This document shows positions 16,080 through 23,600 of a stretch of DNA of 27,518 nucleotides, in pieces. The notes under the pieces were generated by a model, which saw only the letters and a list, made by a program, of their open reading frames with translations, was not told the origin of the DNA and ran no database searches. The position numbers and the translations under genes are program-made. The DNA is taken from positions 1 through 27,518 of the forward strand of contig DGEE01000075.1 of NCBI GenBank assembly GCA_002385815.1, given 5' to 3'. This DNA comes from Hungateiclostridiaceae bacterium UBA3934. Lineage in GTDB: Bacteria > Bacillota > Clostridia > Acetivibrionales > DTU013. How positions within the stretch are numbered: position 1 is the stretch's first letter; each line of letters begins with the position of its first letter.

Positions 16080-16113
16080 AAAGCAATGCAGGATTTCAGC
16101 TGCATTGCTTTTT
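16080..16113 (+). terminator. intrinsic terminator of the leu cluster
   Basis: AAAGCAATGCAG (16080-16091) and CTGCATTGCTTT (16100-16111) form a perfect 12-bp stem around an 8-base loop, running into T residues through 16113. It lies 53 bases after leuB. A weaker hairpin CCGGAA/TTCCGG (16034-16052) precedes it. Confidence 0.9.
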
Positions 16114-16307
16114 ATCTTGTAATCAGCTGACATACATCTATTACCATCTATTATCACTTGCTATCATTTCTATCGTTGTCTTTCATTTCTTATTGCAATT
16201 TCCGCAATAAAATGCTAGTATAACAAAATACGCCTAATAAAGGTAGACATAATATCCGCACATACGCTAATTAGTTTTGTAAAAATATAACGCAAAAAGC
16301 AAAATAT

Positions 16308-16337
16308 TTGATTGAAAGAGCTGTTTTTGGGTATAAA
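16308..16337 (+). promoter_or_regulatory. possible upstream promoter in the opp control region
   Basis: TTGATT (16308-16313) and TATAAA (16332-16337) are 18 bases apart. A still weaker pair, TTGCAA (16193-16198) and TAGTAT (16216-16221) with 17 bases between, lies further upstream. The whole gap 16114-16587 is AT-rich and gene-free, so these may be background; the promoter at 16461 is the best candidate. Confidence 0.3.
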
Positions 16338-16370
16338 TAGAGTCAATATAAGTTGGCGTAAAGCTTGATA

Positions 16371-16408
16371 ATGCTGCATTGGCTAGATGTTGCAATATCT
16401 TGCAGCAT
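16371..16408 (+). other. inverted repeat in the opp leader region
   Basis: ATGCTGCA (16371-16378) pairs perfectly with TGCAGCAT (16401-16408) around a 22-base loop, with further flanking GATA/TATC complementarity. There is no T-tract, so it is not an obvious terminator. It sits between two possible opp promoters and could be a regulatory structure or binding site. Confidence 0.4.
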
Positions 16409-16460
16409 CAATATCAGGCAGTGCAGTTAAAAAATTAACAAGAATATATGATTTTCCGAA

Positions 16461-16498
16461 TTGCATTATTTATTTTAATCATGTATTATGTTAACATA
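16461..16498 (+). promoter_or_regulatory. main opp promoter with a palindromic operator over the -10 box
   Basis: TTGCAT (16461-16466) and TATTAT (16484-16489) are separated by exactly 17 bases. The perfect 12-base palindrome TATGTTAACATA (16487-16498) overlaps the -10 box and the expected start site near 16496, the position expected for a repressor operator. A small hairpin TCACT/AGTGA (16516-16529) follows in the leader. Confidence 0.6.
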
Positions 16499-16587
16499 CA
16501 ATTTTGGGGGATAAATCACTCAAAAGTGAGAACAAACGAAAAAGCAAAACCAATTTCCCGTTTGGCTAAAATAGAAAGGGTGTCATG

Positions 16588-17505
16588 ATGGGGAAATATA
16601 TCATCAAAAGAGTCCTGCTTGCAGTTGTCACGCTGTGGCTGGTTGCTACGATCACATTCACACTGATGAACCTGGTTCCCGGCGGACCTTTTCTTTCTGA
16701 AAAAGCTCCGTCAGAAGCAACATTGAAGGCTCTGAATGAAAAATACGGGCTTGACCAGCCATTAATAGTTCAATACAAGAACTATATGGTCAGGATGCTG
16801 AAAGGAGACATGGGGCCGTCGCTCAAGCAGAGAGGGCGTACTGTGAATCAGATAATATCTTCAGGATTCAAAGTATCTGCCCGGGTCGGAGGCCTGTCCG
16901 TCCTGCTGGCGGTTCTGGTCGGTGTACCGCTTGGAAGTATAGCGGCATTGAACAGGGGGAAATGGCTCGACAATGTCATCATAGTATTATCGACCTGTGG
17001 TATAGCCGTACCAAGCTTTGTGGCTTCAACTGTACTGATGATGATATTCAGTGTCACGCTGAAGCTGCTGCCGACATTCGGGCTGTCATCGCCGCTGCAT
17101 TACATTATGCCGGTCATGGCTCTCTCGTTTTATCCGGCATCCTACATTACCAGACTGATGCGCTCGAGCATGCTGGAAGTGTTGGGGCAGGATTATATGA
17201 GGACAGCAAGGGCAAAAGGGCTGTCGCAGTTTACGATGCTGTTCAAGCACGCACTGCGGAATGCGATCCTGCCGGTGGTTACGTACCTGGGGCCATTGCT
17301 TGCCTACACGCTGACAGGAAGCTTTATTGTTGAGAAGATATTCACGATACCCGGACTTGGCAGCGACTTCATCAGTTCGATAACAAACCGGGATTATACG
17401 CTGATAATGGGGACTACTATCTTCCTTGCCTCGCTGATAATCGTCATGAATTTGCTGGTCGACATTGCGTACAAGCTGATAGACCCGAGAATCAAGCTTA
17501 AATAA
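16588..17505 (+). CDS. oppB: peptide ABC transporter permease OppB
   Basis: A 305-residue inner-membrane permease of the Opp/Dpp family. The N-terminus (KYIIKRVLLAVVTLWLVATITF) is the typical first helix, followed by the conserved NLVPGGPF and the extracytoplasmic EKYGLDQPLIVQYKNYM stretch. The EAA coupling motif is at YMRTARAKGLSQFTMLFKHALRNAILPV (split over about 204-232). Six membrane segments are expected. ATG 16588 is preferred (AAGGG seven bases before); ATG 16585 one codon upstream is also possible. First gene of oppBCDF-A. The substrate is a peptide, but length preference cannot be read from sequence. Confidence 0.94.
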   Translation: MGKYIIKRVLLAVVTLWLVATITFTLMNLVPGGPFLSEKAPSEATLKALNEKYGLDQPLIVQYKNYMVRMLKGDMGPSLKQRGRTVNQIISSGFKVSARVGGLSVLLAVLVGVPLGSIAALNRGKWLDNVIIVLSTCGIAVPSFVASTVLMMIFSVTLKLLPTFGLSSPLHYIMPVMALSFYPASYITRLMRSSMLEVLGQDYMRTARAKGLSQFTMLFKHALRNAILPVVTYLGPLLAYTLTGSFIVEKIFTIPGLGSDFISSITNRDYTLIMGTTIFLASLIIVMNLLVDIAYKLIDPRIKLK

Positions 17506-17586
17506 CAGGACAGGATAAAAACCGGTCTCAGAAGAACGGGCCGGAACCATGGAAGCACGGACTAAACAGTAACAGGGAGCGAAAAA

Positions 17587-18636
17587 ATGATGAAGGAGAA
17601 AAAACCATTCAGCTTGCAGCTAGATGTTTCAGACTTTTTGCCGGCTGACAGTCAGGAGAAGGAAAGCCTGGTGGTCATGCGCAAGAGTGTCAGTTTCTGG
17701 CGTGACGGCCTGCGTCGGTTCAGAAAGAACAAAATAGCTATGACAAGCCTTATAGTGATAATAATAATCATGATATTCGCATTTATATTACCCAGTTTCT
17801 ACCCTTATTCGTATGAACAGCAAATAAGGGGAAGTGAGAATCTGGCACCGATGCAGTATTCGCAGCAGGAGCTTGAGCTGATTGCTCAGGGGCAGAAAGT
17901 ATTTCCCCATATTCTCGGAACGGATTCGCTTGGGCGTGATATCATGATCCGCCTTATGATAGGCAGTCGTGTATCGCTGCTGGTAGGTATCGTAGCCAGT
18001 GTGCTCGTGCTATTGATAGGCTCGCTTTACGGCTCCATCGCCGGGTACTTCGGCGGCAAGGTGGATATGATCATGATGCGTCTGGTGGATATCATATACA
18101 CTGTGCCGGACATACTGATCATCATACTGCTGATGGTTACGTTGAAATATCCGTTGGAAAGTCTGGCAAACAATGTGCCGGGCTTCGACTGGATCAATAC
18201 CATAGGGGTCGGGCTCATATGTATTTTTATTGTGTTCTCGCTTCTCTATTGGGTTGGGATGGCCAGGATCATCCGAAGCCAGATACTGACACTAAAGGAG
18301 CAGGAATTCGTAACAGCGGCGAAAGCATTGGGAGCAAGCCACGGCAGGATAATAAGGAAGCACCTTCTGACCAACTGCATGGGTACGTTGATCGTAACGA
18401 CCACATTGCAGATACCGTCATCCATTTTTACGGAAAGCTTCCTAAGCTTTATCGGCATAGGCGTTGCGGCACCGATGCCGTCACTTGGCTCGATGGCTTC
18501 ACAGGCCATCGGGGGGATAACATCATATCCCTACAGACTGCTGGCACCTGCTATCATGATCAGCCTGATCATCCTTTCGTTCAATCTTATCGGGGACGGG
18601 CTGAGGGATGCCTTCGACCCGAAGCTCAAGAACTGA
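17587..18636 (+). CDS. oppC: peptide ABC transporter permease OppC
   Basis: A 349-residue permease with a longer cytoplasmic N-terminus (about 1-50), OppC_N-type FWRDGLRRFRKNKIAMTSL, a first membrane helix, then FPHILGTDSLGRDIMIRLMIGSRVSL, the signature before the transmembrane domain. The EAA motif is FVTAAKALGASHGRIIRKHL. The C-terminus NLIGDGLRDAFDPKLKN is the family's standard end. The ATG at 17587 has GGGAG seven bases upstream. It pairs with OppB to form the channel. Confidence 0.94.
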   Translation: MMKEKKPFSLQLDVSDFLPADSQEKESLVVMRKSVSFWRDGLRRFRKNKIAMTSLIVIIIIMIFAFILPSFYPYSYEQQIRGSENLAPMQYSQQELELIAQGQKVFPHILGTDSLGRDIMIRLMIGSRVSLLVGIVASVLVLLIGSLYGSIAGYFGGKVDMIMMRLVDIIYTVPDILIIILLMVTLKYPLESLANNVPGFDWINTIGVGLICIFIVFSLLYWVGMARIIRSQILTLKEQEFVTAAKALGASHGRIIRKHLLTNCMGTLIVTTTLQIPSSIFTESFLSFIGIGVAAPMPSLGSMASQAIGGITSYPYRLLAPAIMISLIILSFNLIGDGLRDAFDPKLKN

Positions 18637-18702
18637 CTGAACGGGCGGGAAGCCCGAATAGCAGGCTGAAGAACTGTTGGACTGATGAATTGAGGTGAAA
18701 CA

Positions 18703-19704
18703 ATGGGCAAAACACTGGTTGATATAAAAAATCTGCGGCTTTCCTTCTTTACACCGGCGGGTGAAGTGAAGGCATTGAACGATATCTCGATAAAGATGGA
18801 AGAAGGCGATGTGCTCGGGATCGTCGGAGAAAGCGGCAGTGGAAAGAGTGTTACCGCATACTCGCTTATGGGGCTGGTCCCGTATCCCGGACGCATAATT
18901 GGAGGGACTATAGATTTCAACGGACACAGGATCAATGAAATGACCGAAGAACAACTGCGGGATATCAGGGGCAATGAGGTGAGCATCATATTCCAGGATC
19001 CGATGACAAGCCTGAACCCTGTATATACCATAGGCAATCAGATAATGGAAGTGATCCTGCTGCATACCGACAAGGATAAAAAGCAGGCCTGCGAAAGGGC
19101 TGTTGAGCTGCTGACGCTGGTCGGCATCAATGAACCTGCGAAAAGAATGAAACAGTACCCGCACGAGTTGTCAGGCGGCATGCGTCAGAGGGTCATGATA
19201 GCCATCGCGCTTGCATGTGAACCCAAGCTGCTGATAGCAGACGAACCGACGACAGCTCTGGATGTGACTATACAGGCGCAGATACTGGAATTGATGATGG
19301 AACTGAAAAGGAAAATAGGAATGTCCATCATTATGATCACTCACGATCTCGGTATTGTAGCCAATATGTGCCAGAAAATAGCGGTCATGTATGCCGGAAA
19401 AATAGTTGAATACGGCACGACCGATGACATATTTTACAATCCCAGGCATGAGTACACGAAGGGATTGCTCAGGAGCATTCCGAAGCTGACGGACAAGGAG
19501 CGCAAGAGGCTGGTTCCCATAGAGGGGACACCGGTGGATCTGCTCAATCCGCCTGCAGGATGTCCTTTCGCACCCCGCTGCAGCAGCTGCATGAAAGTAT
19601 GCCTGAAACGGATGCCGGAATATACGCATATATCCGAAGACCACTACAGTGCATGCTGGCTCCTGCAGAAGGAGGAATTCGAAAAGAGAGGTGAGAGGGC
19701 ATGA
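18703..19704 (+). CDS. oppD: peptide ABC transporter ATPase OppD
   Basis: A 333-residue ATP-binding subunit. Walker A is GESGSGKS (42-49), the signature LSGGMRQR is near 156-163 and Walker B with catalytic Glu is LLIADEPTTALD (about 176-187), with the switch histidine in ITHDLGIV. The C-terminal oligo_HPY extension contains GCPFAPRCSSCMKVC and ACWLL, the cysteine-rich segment that in some Dpp/Opp ATPases holds an iron-sulfur cluster. The ATG at 18703 has GAGGTGAAA upstream. Its stop overlaps the oppF start (ATGA), so the two are probably translationally coupled. Confidence 0.95.
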   Translation: MGKTLVDIKNLRLSFFTPAGEVKALNDISIKMEEGDVLGIVGESGSGKSVTAYSLMGLVPYPGRIIGGTIDFNGHRINEMTEEQLRDIRGNEVSIIFQDPMTSLNPVYTIGNQIMEVILLHTDKDKKQACERAVELLTLVGINEPAKRMKQYPHELSGGMRQRVMIAIALACEPKLLIADEPTTALDVTIQAQILELMMELKRKIGMSIIMITHDLGIVANMCQKIAVMYAGKIVEYGTTDDIFYNPRHEYTKGLLRSIPKLTDKERKRLVPIEGTPVDLLNPPAGCPFAPRCSSCMKVCLKRMPEYTHISEDHYSACWLLQKEEFEKRGERA

Positions 19705-20669
19705 GCAGACTGCTTGAAGTAAATAATCTGAAGCAATATTTCCGCGTCGGAGGAAGCATCTTTCGCCCTAAATATGTCAAAGCTGTCGATGATGTGACCT
19801 TTCATATAGATAAAGGAGAAACCCTGGGTCTTGTCGGGGAAAGCGGCTGTGGAAAAACCACCACCGGTCGTACCATCCTCAGGCTCCATGAGCCGACGGA
19901 CGGACAGATAATCTATGACGGGACAGATATCACAAAAGTCGACATGATGCCTTATCGGCGCAGGATGCAGATAGTATTCCAGGATCCGTATGCAAGCCTT
20001 AATCCGAGAATGACTGTTGGAGACATAGTCGGTGAGGCGATAGACATTCACAAGCTGGCATCGGACAAGCATGAGAGGAAAGAAAGGATATATACTATGC
20101 TGGAACGGGTCGGTCTGAACAGCGAGCATGCCAACCGCTATCCGCATGAGTTTTCAGGCGGCCAGCGGCAGCGCATCGGCATTGCACGTGCCCTTGCGGT
20201 GGATCCGGAATTCATCGTATGTGATGAGCCCATTTCGGCGCTGGACGTTTCGATACAGGCACAGGTCGTCAACATGTTTGAAGAACTGCAGCAGGATCTG
20301 GGGCTGACATACCTGTTCATTGCCCATGATCTCAATGTGGTCAAGCATATAAGCAACAGGATCGGTGTCATGTACCTCGGAAAGCTGGTGGAACTGGCAG
20401 ACAGCTATGAGCTGACATTCCACAACCTGCATCCGTATACCAAATCACTGATTTCAGCTATCCCGATCCCTGATCCTGTTGAAAGCCGCACCAAAAAGAG
20501 GATCGTCCTGGAGGGGGACGTCCCAAGTCCGCTGGACCCGCCGACTGGATGCAGGTTCAGGACCAGGTGTCCCTATGCGACTGAAATCTGCGCAGAACAG
20601 GAGCCTGAGTTCAGGGAGATCTCAAAGGGACATCATGTTGCATGTCACCATGTCGAGAAGATCAACTGA
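19701..20669 (+). CDS. oppF: peptide ABC transporter ATPase OppF
   Basis: A 322-residue partner ATPase of OppD. Walker A is GESGCGKT (46-53), the signature FSGGQRQRIGIARAL and Walker B FIVCDEPISALD are both intact, followed by the switch histidine in IAHDLNVV. The C-terminal extension has GCRFRTRCPYATEIC and ACHHV, again cysteine-rich. The start ATG overlaps the oppD stop by four bases. The first 25 residues (KQYFRVGGSIFRPKYVKAVDD) are typical of OppF/DppF. Confidence 0.95.
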   Translation: MSRLLEVNNLKQYFRVGGSIFRPKYVKAVDDVTFHIDKGETLGLVGESGCGKTTTGRTILRLHEPTDGQIIYDGTDITKVDMMPYRRRMQIVFQDPYASLNPRMTVGDIVGEAIDIHKLASDKHERKERIYTMLERVGLNSEHANRYPHEFSGGQRQRIGIARALAVDPEFIVCDEPISALDVSIQAQVVNMFEELQQDLGLTYLFIAHDLNVVKHISNRIGVMYLGKLVELADSYELTFHNLHPYTKSLISAIPIPDPVESRTKKRIVLEGDVPSPLDPPTGCRFRTRCPYATEICAEQEPEFREISKGHHVACHHVEKIN

Positions 20670-20701
20670 ATGACAGGCATGCAAAAAACAATATTGTATT
20701 A

Positions 20702-20769
20702 AATGCTGCTATTCAGGGGGAATATATCAAAAGGGTAATATTTTGATATAACTCCCGGATATCAGCATT
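20702..20769 (+). other. 68-nt long imperfect hairpin between oppF and oppA
   Basis: Nested complementary arms: AATGCTG (20702-20708) with CAGCATT (20763-20769); TATTC (20710-20714) with GGATA (20757-20761, one G-U); GGGA (20718-20721) with TCCC (20753-20756); TATATCAAAA (20723-20732) with TTTTGATATA (20741-20750); loop GGGTAATA. No T-tract follows, so it is more likely an RNA stability or processing structure than a full terminator. A separate 12-base palindrome, GTACATATGTAC, follows at 20780-20791. Confidence 0.75.
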
Positions 20770-20815
20770 GAAATAAACGGTACATATGTACTGACTAAAA
20801 ACAGGAGGAATATTT

Positions 20816-22405
20816 ATGAGAAGAAAAGCAGCACTAATTATTGCACTGATCGTGGTTTGCAGCATGGCTCTTACCGCGTGTACAGGCGCAGGAAAAACAG
20901 ACATGCTCACAATCAATGTCGGACCTGATCCGGACACCATTGACCCGGCACTGAACTCCGCTGTCGATGGCGGTACATTGATTGTCCATGCATTCGAAGG
21001 ACTAATGAACCTGGACAAAGATGGAGTACCGGTCCCAGGCCAGGCAGAAAATTATGATGTCAGTGATGATGGAACAACTTACACGTTCCACCTGCGCGAC
21101 GGACTCAAATGGAGTGATGGTCAGCCGGTTACAGCAAATGACTATGTCTATGCCTGGAATCGCGCCATTTCACCTGACACCGCAGCCGACTACGAGTACA
21201 TCTTTGAAGTGATCGACGGTTACGAAGAAGGGAAACTGAATGTAACAGCTCCCGATGACAAAACTCTCGTTGTCAAGCTGAAAACTCCTGTTCCGTATTT
21301 CCTGGAACTTTGCGCATTCCCGACCTACTTCCCGGTGCGCCAGGACATAATAGAGGAACATGGTGAGGCATGGGCAATAGATCCCAAGACTTATATAGGC
21401 AACGGACCATACAAGATGATCGAATGGGTACCTGGCTCCCATATCACTTTCGAAAAGAACAAGAACTACTGGAATGTTGAAAAACTTGGCCCTGAGAAGC
21501 TCAAATTCGTCCTGATGGAGGACGACAATGCGATACTCAATGCATTCAAGCAGGAAGAGATCCTGTTTGCTGATAACATGCCCAACGATGAAATCGATGC
21601 ATGGAGAGACAAACCGGAGTTCAACCTCCAGGGACAGCTGGGAACATATTATGTGTCCTTCAACACGCAGAAAGCTCCGCTGGACAACCCGAAGGTCCGT
21701 AAGGCCCTCACACTTGCAGTGGATCGCGACTTCATCTGCGTGAACATAGGTAAAGCCGGCCAGCAGCCTGCAGGTGCATTCGTGCCGACAGGACTGTCTG
21801 ATGCGGATCCAACCAGGGAATTCCGTGACGTAGGTGGAGACTACTATGATCCCTCAGCAGAAGCATACGAAGCCAACCTGGAGGAAGCAAAGAGACTGCT
21901 GGCAGAAGCAGGTTATCCCAACGGAGAAGGCTTCCCGACTCTGGAATACCTCTACAACGAGAGCACAGCTCATCAGCAGATAGGTGAAGCTCTGCAGGAT
22001 ATGTGGAAGAAGATCGGTGTCAATGTCACACTGGTTTCACAGGAATGGAACACATTCCTCAACACCCGTAAAAACGGCGAATATGACATCGCGCGCAACG
22101 GCTGGCTCGGTGACTATAATGATCCTATCTCATTCCTCGACATGTGGGTCACAGGCAGCGGCAACAACGATGCGCAGTGGAGCAATGTGGAATATGACGA
22201 GATCATCAGAAAGGTCAAGACCACGACTGATACTGAGGAGCGCTACAGACTCATGCATCAGGCGGAAGACATAATCTTTGAGGAAAGCATGCTCTGCCCG
22301 ATATACTACTATGTCGACATATTCCTGCTTAACCAGAAGCTCGACGGATTCTATTCCTCACCTCTGGGATTCAAATACTTCATGTATACATCAATAAAGA
22401 AGTAA
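20816..22405 (+). CDS. oppA: peptide ABC transporter substrate-binding lipoprotein OppA
   Basis: A 529-residue extracytoplasmic SBP_bac_5 protein, anchored by a lipid. The signal peptide (1-21) ends in the lipobox LTAC with Cys22. Family blocks include GPDPDTIDPALNSA, FEGLMNLDKDG, LKWSDGQPVTANDYVYAWNR, YIGNGPYKMIEWVPGSHITFEKN and the YDIARNGWLGDYNDPISFLDM lid region. This resembles OppA-type rather than nickel or glutathione binders. The ATG at 20816 has AGGAGGAA upstream. It is last in the operon, behind a strong hairpin, and a terminator follows, an arrangement that often gives the binding protein more transcript than the membrane subunits. Confidence 0.95.
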   Translation: MRRKAALIIALIVVCSMALTACTGAGKTDMLTINVGPDPDTIDPALNSAVDGGTLIVHAFEGLMNLDKDGVPVPGQAENYDVSDDGTTYTFHLRDGLKWSDGQPVTANDYVYAWNRAISPDTAADYEYIFEVIDGYEEGKLNVTAPDDKTLVVKLKTPVPYFLELCAFPTYFPVRQDIIEEHGEAWAIDPKTYIGNGPYKMIEWVPGSHITFEKNKNYWNVEKLGPEKLKFVLMEDDNAILNAFKQEEILFADNMPNDEIDAWRDKPEFNLQGQLGTYYVSFNTQKAPLDNPKVRKALTLAVDRDFICVNIGKAGQQPAGAFVPTGLSDADPTREFRDVGGDYYDPSAEAYEANLEEAKRLLAEAGYPNGEGFPTLEYLYNESTAHQQIGEALQDMWKKIGVNVTLVSQEWNTFLNTRKNGEYDIARNGWLGDYNDPISFLDMWVTGSGNNDAQWSNVEYDEIIRKVKTTTDTEERYRLMHQAEDIIFEESMLCPIYYYVDIFLLNQKLDGFYSSPLGFKYFMYTSIKK

Positions 22406-22478
22406 TGCTGCAGGGATAAGACCGATGTAGGATTGAGCTGATAGAAGCCCGATCGACAGAAGGTACCATTGAAAGAAG

Positions 22479-22503
22479 GCCGGCTCATGTGAGCCGGCTT
22501 TTT
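22479..22503 (+). terminator. intrinsic terminator of the opp operon
   Basis: GCCGGCTCA (22479-22487) and TGAGCCGGC (22490-22498) form a perfect stem with a very short loop, followed by five T (22499-22503). On the minus strand it is followed by CTTCTTTC, so it may serve the convergent LexA-like gene too. Confidence 0.92.
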
Positions 22504-22570
22504 GATTCAAAGAAACCGAACCGGAATGCAGCGCAGAGGTCATAAATATAACGAAACGGCCCCCATGTCC

Positions 22571-22643
22571 CGTTCCTGTTCGGAACGAAAACCTGAGAAC
22601 CGTCCCCGTCGTCTGTCGTTGTCTGAAATTCAGAGCCATCCCC
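22571..22643. repeat. REP-like repeat cluster between oppA and the LexA-like gene
   Basis: CGTTCC (22571-22576) pairs with GGAACG (22582-22587). GAACCGTCCCC (22597-22607) and the variant GAGCCATCCCC (22633-22643) share the core seen at 11786-11796, and CTGAAATTCAG (22623-22633) is a perfect palindrome. This 160-base convergent gap (22504-22665) holds no gene. The pattern is that of degraded intergenic palindromic repeats. Confidence 0.6.
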
Positions 22644-22665
22644 CTGTTTGAGGAGCACCCCGGTT

Positions 22666-23301
22666 TCAGAACCTTGTGTATCTTCCTTCCACTCTGCCGA
22701 TTATGGTGATCTCATCGGTTGTGAAATTCTCTTTGTCGATTACTTTGGAGTCTGCTTTGAGAGTAATGGTGCCGTCTTTTTCAGGATAATACCTTCTGAG
22801 CAGTGAAATGGTTTCGTAAAAAGCAAGCACAATATCGCCGGCATCCAGTTCTGCAGTTCTGTTGACAAGGATAATATCGTTGTCACCGAAACCACTTTCA
22901 GTCAATCCGTCAGCCGGACACTCGCAAACGATATAGTCACCATTTTCTGCCAGGACCTCCGGTGAAAAAGGATGGTACAATTCGATGTTGTAGATATTTG
23001 TCAGATCATTGAGATTTCTCTTGCTGATTCTCTTGATCTTAGGTACGAAAACAGGCTTGCTGTACATTTCATCATCCGGAGAAACGAGTTGTATCGACCT
23101 TGCTGCTCCAAGCTGCCTTTTTATGACACCCTTCTGCTCCAATCTGTTAAGTATCCCCTGTACGGCTCCCGGGGTCTTTTCACCGACCAGTTCCCCTATT
23201 TCACGTACAGTCGGAGGTATACCGTTGGTCTTAATATAAGACTCTATCACCATGTATACCTTCTTCTGCTTAGCTGTAAGACTGCTGTAATTTGCTGCCA
23301 T
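22666..23301 (-). CDS. LexA-like repressor with an inactivated S24 autoprotease domain
   Basis: A 211-residue LexA-family protein. Residues 1-70 form the LexA winged helix (TAKQKKVYMVIESYIKTNG, then PPTVREIGELVGEKTPGAVQ). Residues 84-211 align with the S24 latch/peptidase domain and end IIGRVEGRYTRF. Autocleavage determinants appear lost: the Ala-Gly scissile pair aligns with Lys94-Arg95 (ISKRNL), the nucleophile Ser in GDSM aligns with Gly132 (ADGL), and the general-base Lys in VKRFF aligns with Arg169 (LRRYY). The frame is otherwise undamaged, suggesting a functional, non-cleavable regulator rather than decay. The minus-strand ATG at 23301 has AAGGGTGAT upstream. No GAAC-N4-GTTC SOS box is seen nearby. 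It is divergent from the cyanophycin genes. A true SOS LexA is probably elsewhere in the genome (inference). Confidence 0.85.
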   Translation of the reverse strand: MAANYSSLTAKQKKVYMVIESYIKTNGIPPTVREIGELVGEKTPGAVQGILNRLEQKGVIKRQLGAARSIQLVSPDDEMYSKPVFVPKIKRISKRNLNDLTNIYNIELYHPFSPEVLAENGDYIVCECPADGLTESGFGDNDIILVNRTAELDAGDIVLAFYETISLLRRYYPEKDGTITLKADSKVIDKENFTTDEITIIGRVEGRYTRF

Positions 23302-23600
23302 TTTATCACCCTTTATATCTATATACTTTACATAATCAAGAAACAGTTTAGCAGAATAATATTAAATAATCAAATTAAAAACTTACAGCACTGTTAAATT
23401 AGTACATTATAATGTCTTTACATTAAAATTTAACATATTATTAATATTTTTTTAATATGTTTGTAAAATACCGAGACATGCATACAAGCCGGTCGGTCGG
23501 AAAAACTAATATATTGTTACATCCGGACACAGACCGGTGGATATTATGTAAATATATACAAATATTTTCCTGAAATCACTAAGAAAGGAAACGCAGTTGA
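23302..23600. promoter_or_regulatory. AT-rich divergent control region between the LexA-like gene and iadA
   Basis: This 299-base gap should contain promoters for both directions. The perfect palindrome ACATTATAATGT (23404-23415) carries TATAAT on both strands; on the plus strand TTACAG (23383-23388) lies 19 bases before it. A GC-rich patch with CCGGTCGGTCGG (23490-23501) and CCGG-rich repeats near 23523-23538 interrupts the AT-rich DNA and could be a protein-binding site. No open reading frame with a ribosome site was found. Confidence 0.45.

Noticed and set aside
18219..18698. 159-residue plus-strand frame overlapping the end of oppC
   Set aside because: Out-of-frame shadow of oppC; the permease C-terminus is intact in the other frame.
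23302..23600. SOS box controlling the LexA-like gene
   Set aside because: No GAAC-N4-GTTC-type Gram-positive box was seen in the divergent region.
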